Shown here: positions 45,301 through 54,903 of the stretch, piece by piece
Layout: each line of letters begins with the position of its first letter
Numbering within the stretch: the stretch's first letter is position 1
Origin: Bursaphelenchus xylophilus
Taxonomy: Eukaryota; Nematoda; Chromadorea; Rhabditida; Aphelenchoididae
DNA length: 64,000 bases
Direction of reading: 5' to 3'
Assembly (NCBI GenBank): GCA_904066235.2
Contig: CAJFCV020000006.1
Coordinates: forward strand, 1,054,001 to 1,118,000
Program-made: the position numbers and the translations under genes
Notes under the pieces: model-generated
The model's input: the letters and a program-made list of their open reading frames with translations, nothing else
The model's database searches: none
What the model was told of the DNA's origin: nothing

Positions 45301-46611
45301 TGGATTACGGTAGCTGTTGTTCTTGTCCTTTGGATGAATGATCTCCTTGACCGTCTCTTTGTGCCTCAAAATCTCGGATATCTTTGCCCGAAGTAATCTC
45401 AGATTCCACGATTTGGATGATTCTTTCGCAGTCATGACGGAATCAACAACACTATGGGGCATCTTTTGTAAGATAATATGTTCGATAACTAAGTCATTCG
45501 AAATGGCATTTGGAATAGCGTCAAGTTGACGAAGTATTATCTCAATTTTGTCGTATACAGTTCGAAATTCTACTACAGATTTGCTAGAGACTGCGGGTAT
45601 GGCAAGAAGGGTTGATATTAACTGTTGTTGGATAAGTTCCGAGTTCCCAAACCTATTCACAAGTAAGCCCCACGCTATTTTGTAATTTGCCGAAACAATT
45701 GGAAGACCTTCTACTGCATGTCGAGCGCTGCCTTTGAGCTGATTAAGAAGTATACTGAGTTTCACGGCCTCGTGCGATGTCTGACTATCTACTAACTCCA
45801 TAAATTGTTGTTGGAAAGCTTCGAAATTACTATGGCCGTCAAATGTAGGGAGAGATATTTGCGGAAAAAATGCGGGCAAAGCTGAATTTGGGTGTGCTGT
45901 GGGAGGTGGTATGGGAGAATGAGAAGGAATAAATGGAAGAGGTGTATAAGCGTGTGTAATTTGTGTGTTCAAACCAACCGGATCCATTTGAGAAGTCGTT
46001 GTCGAGCTCTTTACCATTTCAGAGCTGGGTTGTACAATTTCATTGGGGAATTCGGGTACTTGTCCAGCAGTGTTTGCCTGGGGCATCTTACGAGGGGTTG
46101 GCGTTGGACCATGAAAAACGTCTCGAATGCTGAGGGATTGTGTACGATCCGTAATTGATCTGCTTCCCGGTTCGATGGGCGTCAGGACTTCGATGGGTTC
46201 TTCGACAATTGGAGCTTCCATTATCTTTGAATCCATTACTTGATCAATTTTGGCTACCAGCGCTTTGGCTTCCTTATGCACATTGGCAGCTTTTTTGAGA
46301 GAATCCAAGTGAGAGCCATATTTCCGAATATAGTCGTTGTATACAGTTTTCTCACCCTTTGAGGATTTCATCACCAATTTCCATTGTCGATCGAGCTCCG
46401 TGATCGCGTTGTAAGGGGACAAAAGGTTGTCATCAAGAGTGGAGAGTTGGTGTCGATGGTTTGCAAGGTCTTCCACTGAGATATCGTCCAACACTGGAGG
46501 GACTGTTCTAATGAAGTTTTCCAGTTCGGAGATGGCCTTGGAAAGTCTGGATTTAGCTAATCCGAGGTCGGTTCGCAATCGTCCAGTTTGGCCGGTGTCC
46601 GTGGTCGCCAT
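42325..46611 (-). CDS. BEL/Pao gag-protease-RT-RNase H polyprotein
   Basis: Start ATG at 46611-46609, 1,428 residues. A coiled/charged Gag region is followed by a capsid-like domain ('LPTFDGHSNFEAFQQQFMEL') and three zinc knuckles ('CRLCQELHFESNC', 'CHSCLGKDHIASQC', 'CYYCSGGHHSCLC'). The aspartic protease motif is LDSGSTSNFISKKLA. RT shows 'RIVFDGSA', 'DISRAFNNIRI', 'LPFGLTCSPY' and a catalytic 'YVDN' where YxDD is usual in other retroelements; nematode BEL elements often have this form as far as I recall. RNase H: 'HCFGDASAVGRGLVLYL' and 'LWSDSKVAISW'. The stop at 42325 follows a run of seven T. All key residues are present, so the enzyme part looks intact. Confidence 0.9.
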   Translation of the reverse strand: MATTDTGQTGRLRTDLGLAKSRLSKAISELENFIRTVPPVLDDISVEDLANHRHQLSTLDDNLLSPYNAITELDRQWKLVMKSSKGEKTVYNDYIRKYGSHLDSLKKAANVHKEAKALVAKIDQVMDSKIMEAPIVEEPIEVLTPIEPGSRSITDRTQSLSIRDVFHGPTPTPRKMPQANTAGQVPEFPNEIVQPSSEMVKSSTTTSQMDPVGLNTQITHAYTPLPFIPSHSPIPPPTAHPNSALPAFFPQISLPTFDGHSNFEAFQQQFMELVDSQTSHEAVKLSILLNQLKGSARHAVEGLPIVSANYKIAWGLLVNRFGNSELIQQQLISTLLAIPAVSSKSVVEFRTVYDKIEIILRQLDAIPNAISNDLVIEHIILQKMPHSVVDSVMTAKESSKSWNLRLLRAKISEILRHKETVKEIIHPKDKNNSYRNPNETSGARRQHPAFDVSQPPIGKEYANQSEKTKRSCRLCQELHFESNCSRYRSPDERRKRLTQLRLCHSCLGKDHIASQCTTKPRCYYCSGGHHSCLCFSRSKNSPPASGANRVPIQKPPDPETPHPSTFIAPKPVVNLMTVTKEVSPESTLLIAPISMQGKEVEVKTHAVLDSGSTSNFISKKLARTLGLQSISKSTVTSIGFNQAKPQTEAREVFNVSITLPTGDIYSFEAFAIEEICSPISEKSVHPFNRAFESKSNEFEIHLLISNRVFWEVVQSGPQVSDSGHRFIRTIFGDIFLPFGSATANSSSKATCLTLSSNEREKTPRPITLQKIAQFTPDPQLNIKHENDSYTVQLPWKESVNLNIGDMYFLCRSRLASNFNLLKRHGDLQEYHEKIEEMERLGIIRTRPTGNPIAEGRFRYLPHHFVTHPQKGKKRIVFDGSAHTKEFKSLNSLLHKGDYEVPLISTIIQRFRTLSTYLVCDISRAFNNIRISERDQSAMQFLWVQNPELPPTRKNTIAYQFCTLPFGLTCSPYILHQVLSTHLQKYGDFGEAIINCLYVDNFAVGLPKDPKDFEDFFNKLLNCFRSADMKLHEFNTNSSEMRQILVDKGIQVPRVMNFLGVSVDFELDEFIFKFQETSPDEKLSKRVIAHKVNSFFQPIGVAEPTLLKARQMIQRLWKENLPWDSELPRPLRDEWMAFLADWASVEFRLNRRIETKERDTVTLHCFGDASAVGRGLVLYLAVKREDHVTQIYFLTSKSRLNPSKTNTTIPKLEFSILEFGSKVICALRELLNFSVSRCILWSDSKVAISWAARDSTKNLPPYVARRLLLLKSRPNIEVKFTPGSENPADCVSRGLLASELNCHPLFWTGPSWLPHEELWPAQPVEIVPTENPSAEEPCLLSATTEYFDFLHLRHFSSWQKTMGMLTFVICFLIARIPSFRQRFHMTSFDIKFPFSHQSQSAIFLALLRHLQNHFPPTHAQIRDYGLFFR
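46597..46610 (-). other. Primer-binding site of the BEL/Pao element
   Basis: TGGCGACCACGGAC follows the 5' LTR directly on the minus strand. TGGCGACC matches the class of PBS sequences attributed to tRNA-Arg in other insect and nematode LTR elements. It overlaps the gag start codon, whose A is the last LTR base. Confidence 0.7.
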
Positions 46612-46761
46612 GTTACTGATTTTACAGTATGTAGCTTTATTTAGGAATACAAAGGGTTCTCCAAAGGCTAGTTGAGACAAAAATGAACAATCTTATTGTA
46701 ATGTGTGTTGGGGGCGGGGCATGATCGGGGAAAGTGCCTCGATCCGAGTTCGGCGAAGACA
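46611..46761 (-). repeat. 5' LTR of the BEL/Pao element
   Basis: 151 bp, identical to 39383-39533. It carries the promoter for the genomic RNA by analogy; I see no distinct TATA box. Flanked on the right by ACGT of the target duplication. Confidence 0.92.
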
Positions 46762-46906
46762 ACGTGCCAAGTGAACTTCCCCGATCCTTCTTCCCTTGCC
46801 ATTTTATAGTATAAGATATTATGATAATTTAATTGCTTTTCCATAAATTTGTATTGTTTCTGAATCATTTAATGGCTTTTCAGTAAGATGATTACTATTT
46901 TTAGTT

Positions 46907-46968
46907 TAATGATCCTTGTCGCTTAATTATTCAAGGAAATGAAATTCTTCACGATCTGAATCGTGACA
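46907..46968. repeat. 62-bp direct repeat, copy 1
   Basis: Matches 47906-47967 with one difference (CTGAAT against CTTAAT). On the minus strand it starts TGTCACGATT and contains a small hairpin (CACGATT...AATCGTG-like). The copies are 999 bp apart with a retroelement remnant between them. It could be the edge of a short or decayed LTR. Confidence 0.75.
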
Positions 46969-47064
46969 TTCCCGGCCGAATATGTGTCAAATCGGCAGAG
47001 TGTTGTTAGATAACTTTATTATTATTAGATAAGTTTTACATAACAAGAGATATAACGAAGTTTT

Positions 47065-47391
47065 TTAATGGTAGCGTTCTTGGAGAAGTCTGTTGAAGGT
47101 TTCTCGTAGACTGGCCTGCTCATCCTCCGTTAGACGCGGACAGAGGAGGATATGGTGGGCCCGGGTCGGGCATCTCTGACATTTGGTGTGGTTGGGGCAA
47201 TCTCTTGCCAAGTGTGGTCTGAAGCATCTGAAGCAGAGTCCAAGAATCTGGACCCTGCTAAACTTCTGATATGGAGTTTCGTACCGGAAACACTCCCATG
47301 AGTGATGTTGACGGCTGGAGCAGAAGAGGCACTTTTTCGGGATCTCTTCGGGCTTTCCATTGACTTGGTGGTCTCCGGCGACGGCTGACAT
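47065..47391 (-). CDS. Small zinc-knuckle protein, retroelement Gag-like
   Basis: Start at 47391 (MSAVAGDHQVNG), 108 residues. It is essentially three zinc-knuckle modules: 'CLFCSSRQHHSWEC', 'CFRCFRPHLARDCPNH' and 'CQRCPTRAHHILLC', the C-x2-C-x(n)-H-x4-C layout seen in BEL/Pao Gag proteins, then a helix 'LTEDEQASLRETFNRLLQER'. A TATAAATA on the minus strand lies about 60 bp upstream. It stands between the two 62-bp repeats. Either an internal remnant of a second BEL-like element or a separately transcribed accessory or domesticated knuckle gene. It has no stop or frameshift across 108 codons. Confidence 0.6.
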   Translation of the reverse strand: MSAVAGDHQVNGKPEEIPKKCLFCSSRQHHSWECFRYETPYQKFSRVQILGLCFRCFRPHLARDCPNHTKCQRCPTRAHHILLCPRLTEDEQASLRETFNRLLQERYH

Positions 47392-47742
47392 GCTGATGGT
47401 GGGGTTGGTGATAGTTGGCTGGTGAGGCGTGATCGATGCCCAAGTATTTATAGTATGCTTTTTGGATAGATTTGGGGCGGAGTATCTTCTTTATTATCAT
47501 AAGAATGCAATATGTCCTGGATTTTGGCGTTCAGTTTTACATATCTTTTTAATTTTGAAGATAGTTAAGTGTTGAAGTGTCGAATTTGTCGTCTTTTATT
47601 GGTTATTTGAAAGGTCTTCTGATTAACATTTTTATTGGTGGGAAAAGGAGTCATTAAAATTTAGCTTTGAACTCTTCATACTGTACAAAATAAAATACAA
47701 ATATAGAATAAAATAAAGGATAAACAAACTACAATAAGTCGC

Positions 47743-47909
47743 TTAAACAGTTTTTGTAGAAATCTTGTTTGTCCGTCTTCGATACGCAGTCATTGGAGTA
47801 ATGATGGTGGTTGTAGTTCGTAGCAAGAAAATATAGAAAAAACCAAGGGCTGTTACCAATAAAATGATAACCCAAGGATTTAGGAATATAGACTTGATCG
47901 ACAAGTAAT
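47743..47909 (-). pseudogene. C-terminal fragment of an envelope-like protein
   Basis: The minus-strand frame encodes a membrane anchor and basic tail ('PWVIILLVTALGFFYIFLL' then 'TAYRRRTNKISTK') ending at 47743, with an upstream stop near the 62-bp repeat. This resembles the end of a retroelement envelope gene, so a second element was probably here. No ectodomain is present. Confidence 0.4.
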
Positions 47910-47967
47910 GATCCTTGTCGCTTAATTATTCAAGGAAATGAAATTCTTCACGATCTTAATCGTGACA
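47906..47967. repeat. 62-bp direct repeat, copy 2
   Basis: Second copy of the repeat at 46907-46968; see that entry. Confidence 0.75.
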
Positions 47968-48347
47968 CCATAATAATTGATTTTTTTGCTGATTTTAGGG
48001 GTGATTCGGTAATTTTAAGGATGGAAAATGCTTTATAAAGCAGTTTACAGTACTAATAACAAAGCTAATACAATATTTTTTCGATTTTTTGCAATTTTTC
48101 GTCTAATTTTTTAAAGTGGGAGAACTCGATGGGGCACCCTCGGACTTTTTTCAAAATTTGGCCATGATGAATTGTAAGGCCCACAAATCAATCCCTAAAA
48201 ACTTTAGTTCAAAGGATTCGAGCACGGATATTCAACGATCATTTAAAAAAAAAATTTTTCAAAAAACTTGAATGATTTTGCAAGTGTTAAAATTTATACA
48301 TAAATAATCCCAAATATACAATTTTTGGCAAAGTAAATTGGGGTTTA

Positions 48348-48980
48348 CAGTGGCGGCCCTGATCCAATGACAAAAAACGTACCATTTTGCTTCCGGGAGG
48401 TATCAAAAATGCGGCAAAATACTTCCCTTTCTAACTAAAAAATCCCGTTTGAAGAGCGCTCTTTCTCTCACAAAAAGAGGCGCTTTTAAAACTGGAGTTT
48501 TTTCACTTACAAGGGATCTGCAGAACCGCACATCCTGGTTTTTTTCTTGAGACATACACCATTTGAAAGAGCGTAAAGAACTGGTCTAGGATCGTGTTTT
48601 ATTAGCTGCTATTTTTGCTCTACGCCTTAGTTAGCGATCATTCTTTAGCTCTAGGCTTCGGTGGCCTAGTGGGGGTAATAAAGAATGCTCGCTAGCTAGG
48701 GCGTAGAGCAAAAACAGCAGCTAATAATAGACGATCCTAGACCAGTTTTTTACGCTCTTTCAAATGGTGTATGTTTCAAGAAAGTGAACCAGGATGCGCG
48801 GTTTTGCCGATCCCTTGTAAGTGAGAAAACTCCAGTTTCAAAAGCGCCTTTTTTTGTGAAAGAAAGGGTGCTCTTCAAAATGGAGTTTTTTAGTTGGAGG
48901 GGGAGGTATTTTGCCACATTTTTGATACCTCCCGGACCCAAAATGGTACGTTTTTTGCCTCTGGATCAGGTCCGCCACCG
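48348..48980. repeat. 633-bp palindrome, long MITE-A variant
   Basis: Ends are MITE-A termini (CAGTGGCGGCCCTGATCC ... GGATCAGGTCCGCCACCG) with TA on both sides. The interior is one long hairpin: CCTGGTTTTTTTCTTGAGAC and TCTAGGATCG on the left face GTTTCAAGAAA and CGATCCTAGA on the right, closing near 48660. It ends 13 bp from the ACOT9-like stop codon, within that gene's 3' UTR. Confidence 0.9.
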
Positions 48981-48993
48981 TATACATGCCCCT

Positions 48994-51222
48994 CTACCAG
49001 TGAGCACTCGAATTGAAGTGTCGTCTGCCCGTTAAATAGTTCATCCCGTCCGAATAACTCTCCGGCATGACCAACGGCACCGGCTTGTCGGCGCGGAACG
49101 TGAACTGGAAGGTGTTGGTGGTCTCGCGCTCGCCCGATTCCACATCCACCACCTGCGCATCCACCGCCATCTGCATGAAACAGTCGGTGGAATAGCTGAC
49201 TTGCGCGTTCAGCAAAAGCAACGACCCGATCTCAACGCCTTTTTTGAAGACTACGGAGTCCACTGCCATGACTTCGGGCCGGCATTTGCTAAAAAAATAT
49301 ATTTTTTGGGGAATTTTGAGGGAAAAATTAATAATTTTGTATTTTTTTGCTTCAAATCCCATAAAATTTCAAAAAATCCCCCAAAAAAACTTACGAAAAA
49401 ATCGCGGCGTTGGCGAACGCCGTCTCAAACGCCGACCGCATCAAGTACCCCCCGAAAATCTTCCCATACATGTTCCGCTTGATAGGGAAACAGACCACGA
49501 GGTTCTCAAGCTTCGCATCTTTCATCCATCGATAGTTTTCGGGCAGTTTTCGGGACATGTTTTTGTTCTGGATGGATTGCAAGAAGAGGTCGTGCAGCAT
49601 CGCGCGCTCGATTTCCGTTGGCGGGTTCTTGAACAACGACATCTCTTCGCGATGGATTCGGACTTGGCGGGCATCTGGAACGGGGGATTTTGACGGGTTT
49701 TTGCAAAATTTCTAGAAAATTCGTCATGATGACATGTTTTTAACGCAATAGATATGGCTTTAAAGGTGTTCGAAGTTGTTGGAATTGAGTGGAATATCAT
49801 GCATGTAAATTTTCAGTGACGAAATTTGCAGTCATCATGAAAATTCCAAAAAATCCGTCATGATGACTTATTTAAAACTATGGCAAATCAACTAAAAAAG
49901 AATGTAAAATTACTGGAACAAAGTCCGTATAGCCATATAAAAAATTTTCAAGTTAATTTTAGTCATCATCATGACGAAAATCCGGAAAAAATGTCATGAT
50001 GACATAAAAAATCTAAAATTCTTAACTCTAAAATTCCAGATAGGCGTTGTATAGGAATCATTTTGGCAGTATAAATTTTGTGCGCTCAAAATATTCCATC
50101 AGCATGACAAAATTCCCAAAAAAAATCTGTCATGATGACATATTTTTTGGAAGTCCCAGAAATTGGTACTGAACTCGAGTAAATATAGTATAGAAATCAC
50201 CGCTTACGTTCCGCTTTTTGAAATCCCACCTTATCTTCTTCGGTCTCCAACGCCAGCGGCACATTCGGCACCGCCTTTCGGCCGTTCGGCTCCAACGTGA
50301 CCATCACAAATCGAGCCGTCAAAACGTCCCTAAAAAACAGGTTTTGCCTTCGGTTCTTGGCCTACCGATAGTCGTCGTCCGAGTACTTTTGACTCAAATG
50401 CATTGTGATCTCCATGGAGGAACGGCCCACCCAGGTCACCATCCCGGTCATGACTATGTCCAAATCCGAGCGAATCGTGCGGTTCTGGAGGTCTGAAATC
50501 TTTTTTTCATGACAACAATGAATGATTTTTTACGTTTTGACAGTTTTTTGGTAAGTTTTGCAAGATGAAACAGAATGCCAAACAGATTTTTGAAAGCGCG
50601 GGAAATTTGAAAATTCAAATTTTAATGGACGAGCTTTGTGCACCATTTGTGGCAAATGTCCATGCACTTTATGAAATCTTTCCACGTTTGTCGCCAACGC
50701 ACAGTGCGAAAAATCGGAAATTTTTGTGCACGTTGCAGACCGCGATTCATGATGAAATGTCCACGCACATTGTGAAAATACTGTTAAAAGTCTAATATAG
50801 GGCCTGCGCTCACCGATTTTGTCCACACAAGCGGTAACAGCATGAAATGGCGGATGATTCGGGGTGCCCATCTCCACTTCGGGTCCTTGATTATGTTTGT
50901 AGGCCAGCCAAACGGCGAATGTGTCCAAGTCCTCCAGGATCTTTCCGAACCGAATCAACTTGTTCTTCCCGTGATAGTTGATGCGTATGCGCGGATCCTG
51001 CTCCAACGGAATAATACAAGCCGAAGCGGAGGCACTGGGCGGATGAGAAATCTCCGGATTTCTCTTGATGATTTTTGTGGGATTTTGGGCTTCGACGTGA
51101 CGAAAAATGACGTCATTGAGTTGTCGGATGCTCATCAAGGGAGCCAGATTGACTTGGTCGATTTGCTTGGCAACAGCGTGCGCAAAACGAGTCGAACTTT
51201 GAGCTAGGTGACCGATCGGCAT
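48994..51222 (-). CDS. Acyl-CoA thioesterase, ACOT9-like (double hotdog)
   Basis: Hydrolyses fatty acyl-CoA to free acid and CoA; ACOT9/10 are mitochondrial matrix enzymes. Five exons join in phase: 51222-50814, 50492-50366, 50329-50208, 49674-49395 and 49288-48994, giving 410 residues against about 440 for human ACOT9. First hotdog: 'RFGKILEDLDTFAVWLAYKH' and 'IVMTGMVTWVGRSSMEITMH', then 'ARFVMVTLEPNGRKAVPNVP'. Linker: 'AEHARQVRIHREEMSLFKNP'. Second hotdog: 'NMYGKIFGGYLMRSAFETAF', which holds the hotdog G-G helix start, and 'GSLLLLNAQVSYSTDCFMQM'. The N-terminus ('MPIGHLAQSSTRFAHAV') is weakly amphipathic and could be a short targeting peptide. The start codon sits in a tandem repeat unit (51221-51760), so a 5' exon further right cannot be excluded. 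Confidence 0.85.
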
Positions 51223-51760
51223 GGTGAATATAAATTATAAATTTGATGGCAAAAGGAGGGGAAATAATGGAGAGTGGTTTGGAAACCTGGAAGTAGATAG
51301 ATTAGAGAGCATTGTAAGTCATATTAATGCCGAAGATTCGAGACCGCGACATAAGTTTGAGAGGAAATTTCAAATCTTGACTGTTAGTCATGATGAATAT
51401 AAATTTGATGGCAAAAGGAGGAAGAATAACGGAGAGCGGTTTGAAAACCTATAAATAGGTAGATTAGAGAGTATTTTCAGCCATATTAATACCGCAGATT
51501 GGAAATCGCGACATAAGTTTCAAAGGAAACTTTAAATTTTGTCTGCTGGTCATGATGAATATAAATTTGATGGCAAAAGGAGGGGAAATAAAGGAGAATG
51601 GTTTGAAAACCTGGAAGTAGATAGATTATGATAGATTATGGAGTATTTAAGCCATATTAACACAGAAGAATTGAAACCGCGATATAGCTTTGAGAGGAAA
51701 TTTAAAATTTTGACTGTTGGTCATGGTGAATATAAATTGATGGATAAGTTGGAGAAACTT
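51221..51760. repeat. Tandem repeat, about 165-bp units, upstream of the ACOT9-like gene
   Basis: GATGGCAAAAGGAGG or a variant occurs at 51245, 51407, 51569 and 51739, spaced 162-170 bp, each preceded by GTCAT(G)GTGAATATAAA-type sequence. The first unit overlaps the start codon of the gene at 48994-51222. Confidence 0.85.
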
Positions 51761-52597
51761 GGAATAATTGGTTACAAGTCCTAGTGGCAATTAAATTACA
51801 GACCTTACATATTATAGTTCCATTAAAAAATTACAAACTTTGACACGGTTTATGGGTAAAATACAACCTTCCGTTTGGTCATCATCAATATAAATGGGTG
51901 ATATAATAGGCATGAAAAATAACGGTTTTTGCTCACTATTTTCCCGACAGACTGAAAAAAATATGATCTGCCATTTAACAAACAATATTTTACTATAGTA
52001 AGCGCCCAATAAAATGATGAAAACGGCAAAAATGGTCTTGTTTACCTGACTTTTACGAGTTTCCCCCCGTTTCTGTTAGATCGCCCAAAGAACCCAGGAA
52101 TGTACTTTGATACTCCACTTGTTTATCGTATTCTCAGCTGTTCGAATCGAGCGTTCCCTTGGCTGAGCCGTTCTTTGGGACAGCACACAAAGAACGGATG
52201 GGGAAGAAAAGGTTGGGCCGATCATCCTGATCAGTCGGTCTTTATACGAGAAAAGAAACGAAGGCGTCTCTTCAGTCGGTGGAAGCTCGAGCTGCGGTTC
52301 GGTCAAGTTTCGCTGCGACAGAGTGTTCATTATTTTCCCGACAACTGATAGTAGTTTTTTCATAGAGTGCATGGACATTTGTCGCGGCCATTCGCTTCGA
52401 ATGGCGAGTCGAAAATCGCGTCGCCGCCGAGTAAATGAATCGCGTCGCGGCAAAATCAGATCGCTTTTCACTTCAGCGACGCGATTACTGCGCTCAATAT
52501 TTTTTCGATAGCCTAAAAGCAGCACTATATTTTCATAAAGTGCATGGACTTATCATTTATCGCAGCTCGCACCGTGCACATGTCTGTCGGGGAAATA
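51761..52597. other. Gene-free, transposon debris
   Basis: Contains solo MITE-B ends near 51944 and 52331 (TTTTCCCGACA(G)ACTG) and GTGCATGGACATTTG-type fragments near 52360 and 52530. No gene found. Confidence 0.4.
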
Positions 52598-52811
52598 TTA
52601 GGTCGTCCAAAAAGTTCGTTCGTTTTTTCATTGCTTTGTTTTACAAGGATTGTTTGTTCTTTGGCAAATATGTAGAATATATTTATTTAATACAGCTTTT
52701 TCTCCTGTACAAAACTGGCTGTATCAAATAAATATGTACCCTTTGCCAAACAACAAACAATACTCGTAAAACAAAGCAATAAAAAACGAACGAACTTCCT
52801 GGACGACCTAA
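52598..52811. mobile_element. 214-bp mariner-type MITE
   Basis: Terminal inverted repeats TTAGGTCGTCCAAAAAGTTC and GAACTTCCTGGACGACCTAA, flanked by TA both sides. The TIR is of the mariner TTAGGT type. The interior is a hairpin around AATACAGC...GCTGTATC, without coding capacity. It is inserted within a MITE-B copy (ends at about 52583 and 52905). Confidence 0.85.
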
Positions 52812-54132
52812 TAATGAGGCTTCGTCGCGCCTTGGAATCAATCGCCCATGGTTGTTTGAGGAACATTTTCTGCGACAAATCCGCATTATTTTCCCGACAG
52901 ACTGATAAGATAAATTCTTCGCGTCACACTTCAAACATTGCTCTTTGAAAATGCGCCTAGTGTCTGCTGCTTGTCGCGCCATAATGATCCATAAAATTTC
53001 GCGAGATGCGTTTTTCCCCGCATCTCTGCGACTTCCCGTTTTCGCACTAGCGACATGCACTTTTCAACGAGCGCACCCCGCGACTTTGCCACAAAAATTA
53101 TACAGTCTTTATAGCGCAACGCAACTAATAAAACCCTTGTAGAACATCAAATGACCATTTGTCGTTTGTAACCTTTTTATCAGCCCTTTTGTGTACTTTC
53201 CTTTCCCTTTGAACAACCAATGTTCCCAAAAGTTCACGGGGTTTTCATTTTAATTCGCTCGTTACACACACAAAGCACAGCTGATTCGTTGAGAATGCGC
53301 GATACGCAGAGGGTGAGGGAGGCTTAGTTAGTAGAAATAATAAGATTGATCGGGTTCCTAGGATAGTTTATCACCTATTTTGAGGTATTTTACATGTAAT
53401 CACGACATTAATATTCAGACAAAACTTACAGATGTCTGTTTTTTGCCGAAATTTTTGGTTTCTTATATGTTACAATAACTCAGGGTAAAGAAAACATACG
53501 TTAAGAATAGGTAAAATTAGAAAAAATGGGTATATTTCAAGACTTTGCCAAGTCTCCGCCGAGTCTTCGCCGGCTATTCAACAGCTTTGCCAGGCCTCTT
53601 GGGCACCTACTACTGCCTTTTTTTTGGCTTTCCGCCTGTCCTAGGCCTCGTATCAATACTATATATCAATACGAGGCCTAGGATTTTGTGCCTACACAAA
53701 AAGTTGAGACGCAAAAAAAATGAGTCTAAATCCACTATTTTAAATGAAGCTTATACCAAATTTCAATGAAAATCCGAGTCTCAAATTGCGCTACTCTTCC
53801 CTTGCCAACATCCCACTACAATAACAAACTCTTGATTTGAAGAAGCTTGAACTTGAATGCATCTGCATAAAGGCTTCCAAAACACATGTAAAACAGTCCA
53901 CCCTCTGGCCATCCCCCGCTTATCACCGCCTATTTATAGGCGCTGCACTTGTTTTGCGGCGAGATCAACGGTCAGCTTTGCTGCTATAAACTCCGAGGGG
54001 CGGAAAATGGTTCGTAGCCCCGAATACTGTACGTTGTAAAGTGCACAGAATCACGTTCTTCAGCCGCTTTTCACGTGTCGGCGGTTCGTATCGTTTGCAT
54101 TGAGAAGGTGATGTCAGTTGGCGATTATATTC
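52812..54132. other. Gene-free interval
   Basis: I see no supportable gene. It holds the right part of a MITE-B copy (to about 52905) and a perfect hairpin at 53640-53682. Elsewhere it is unstructured A/T-rich sequence. Confidence 0.4.
53640..53682. repeat. Perfect 14-bp-stem hairpin
   Basis: CCTAGGCCTCGTAT and ATACGAGGCCTAGG enclose a 15-nt A/T loop. It is short and perfect, and could be a transcript hairpin or a very short foldback insertion. Confidence 0.7.
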
Positions 54133-54594
54133 ACAGGGGAAGTACTCCAAGTGCGACGCTCAGATTTTGATGAAACTTGGCACAAATTTAGAACAATTTT
54201 TTCTAAGATATATGCGAGAATCCTAGCTCGCGCTTTGCAGAAAGAACCGAGATTTTTAGATCGAAAGTCGGCCAAAATTTACGACTTTTTTTGCCGAATT
54301 TCGGCACGAAAAGTTTCATGTCTATTTCTACCGTAAAGGATAATGTTTCTACAAAAAATCAAACCTTTCCGCACGAAACTGCCAAAGTTATAGCCAAAAA
54401 GCGCTTTTCTCTCTGACCGCCCTCCACGTTTAGCGTGCTCTCTCGGCGGCAAAAATCGTTCGATATCTCAGCTGTCTGTGGTAAGTGGGAGCTAAAATTT
54501 TCAGGAATTGATATTTAGTCCATACCCGACGTGTGTGCAAAATTTAAAGAAAATCTGAGCGTCGCACTTGGAGTCTATTTTTTGACTTCCCCTG
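54133..54594. mobile_element. 462-bp nonautonomous DNA element with ~36-bp TIRs
   Basis: CAGGGGAAGT at the left and ACTTCCCCTG at the right, then a near-perfect inner match: CCAAGTGCGACGCTCAGATT on the left faces AATCTGAGCGTCGCACTTGG on the right. The interior (GACCGCCCTCCACGTTTAGC, GCTCTCTCGGCGG) matches the foldback arms at 31025-32380 and 32870-33330, so this is the compact member of that family. Confidence 0.8.
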
Positions 54595-54903
54595 TCAGTT
54601 TGAAACACTCTGGAGAAACGAAAGAGCAAGAAATTTGATTAGTTTTTTGTGTACTGTAAGAGAAATTTTTACAGGAAATTTAAAAATACGAACAGTTTTT
54701 TTCAGTAGCAGGAAATTTCAAAGAAAAAATTGCAGGAATTTAGCCAATTCCTCGTGAATTTCGCATGTTTTCTTTTTTTCACTGCAGCTTATCGGCGGAA
54801 GATAAGGTCCAGTACCGATGTCTGACCTCCCCGACGCAAATATGAAAAAAGTTGAGCTTATTATCAGTCTGTCGGGAAAATAATGGCTTTGGAATCCCCC
54901 CAT

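Larger units (their letters stand above)
39383..46761 (-). mobile_element. Complete BEL/Pao LTR retrotransposon with envelope-like gene
   Basis: 7,379 bp bounded by identical 151-bp LTRs that begin TGTCTTCGCC and end CAGTAACA on the coding strand, with a 4-bp target duplication ACGT (39379-39382 and 46762-46765). The order on the minus strand is 5' LTR, primer-binding site, gag, protease, reverse transcriptase, RNase H, integrase, envelope-like glycoprotein, 3' LTR. This is the BEL/Pao order, and an envelope makes it a retrovirus-like form as known for some nematode elements such as the Cer7 group. Identical LTRs indicate very recent insertion. One frame change separates gag-pol from integrase-env. 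Confidence 0.93.

Noticed and set aside
48350..48980. Two separate MITE-A copies in inverted orientation
   Set aside because: The termini belong to one 633-bp hairpin with a continuous stem, so it was treated as one long variant.
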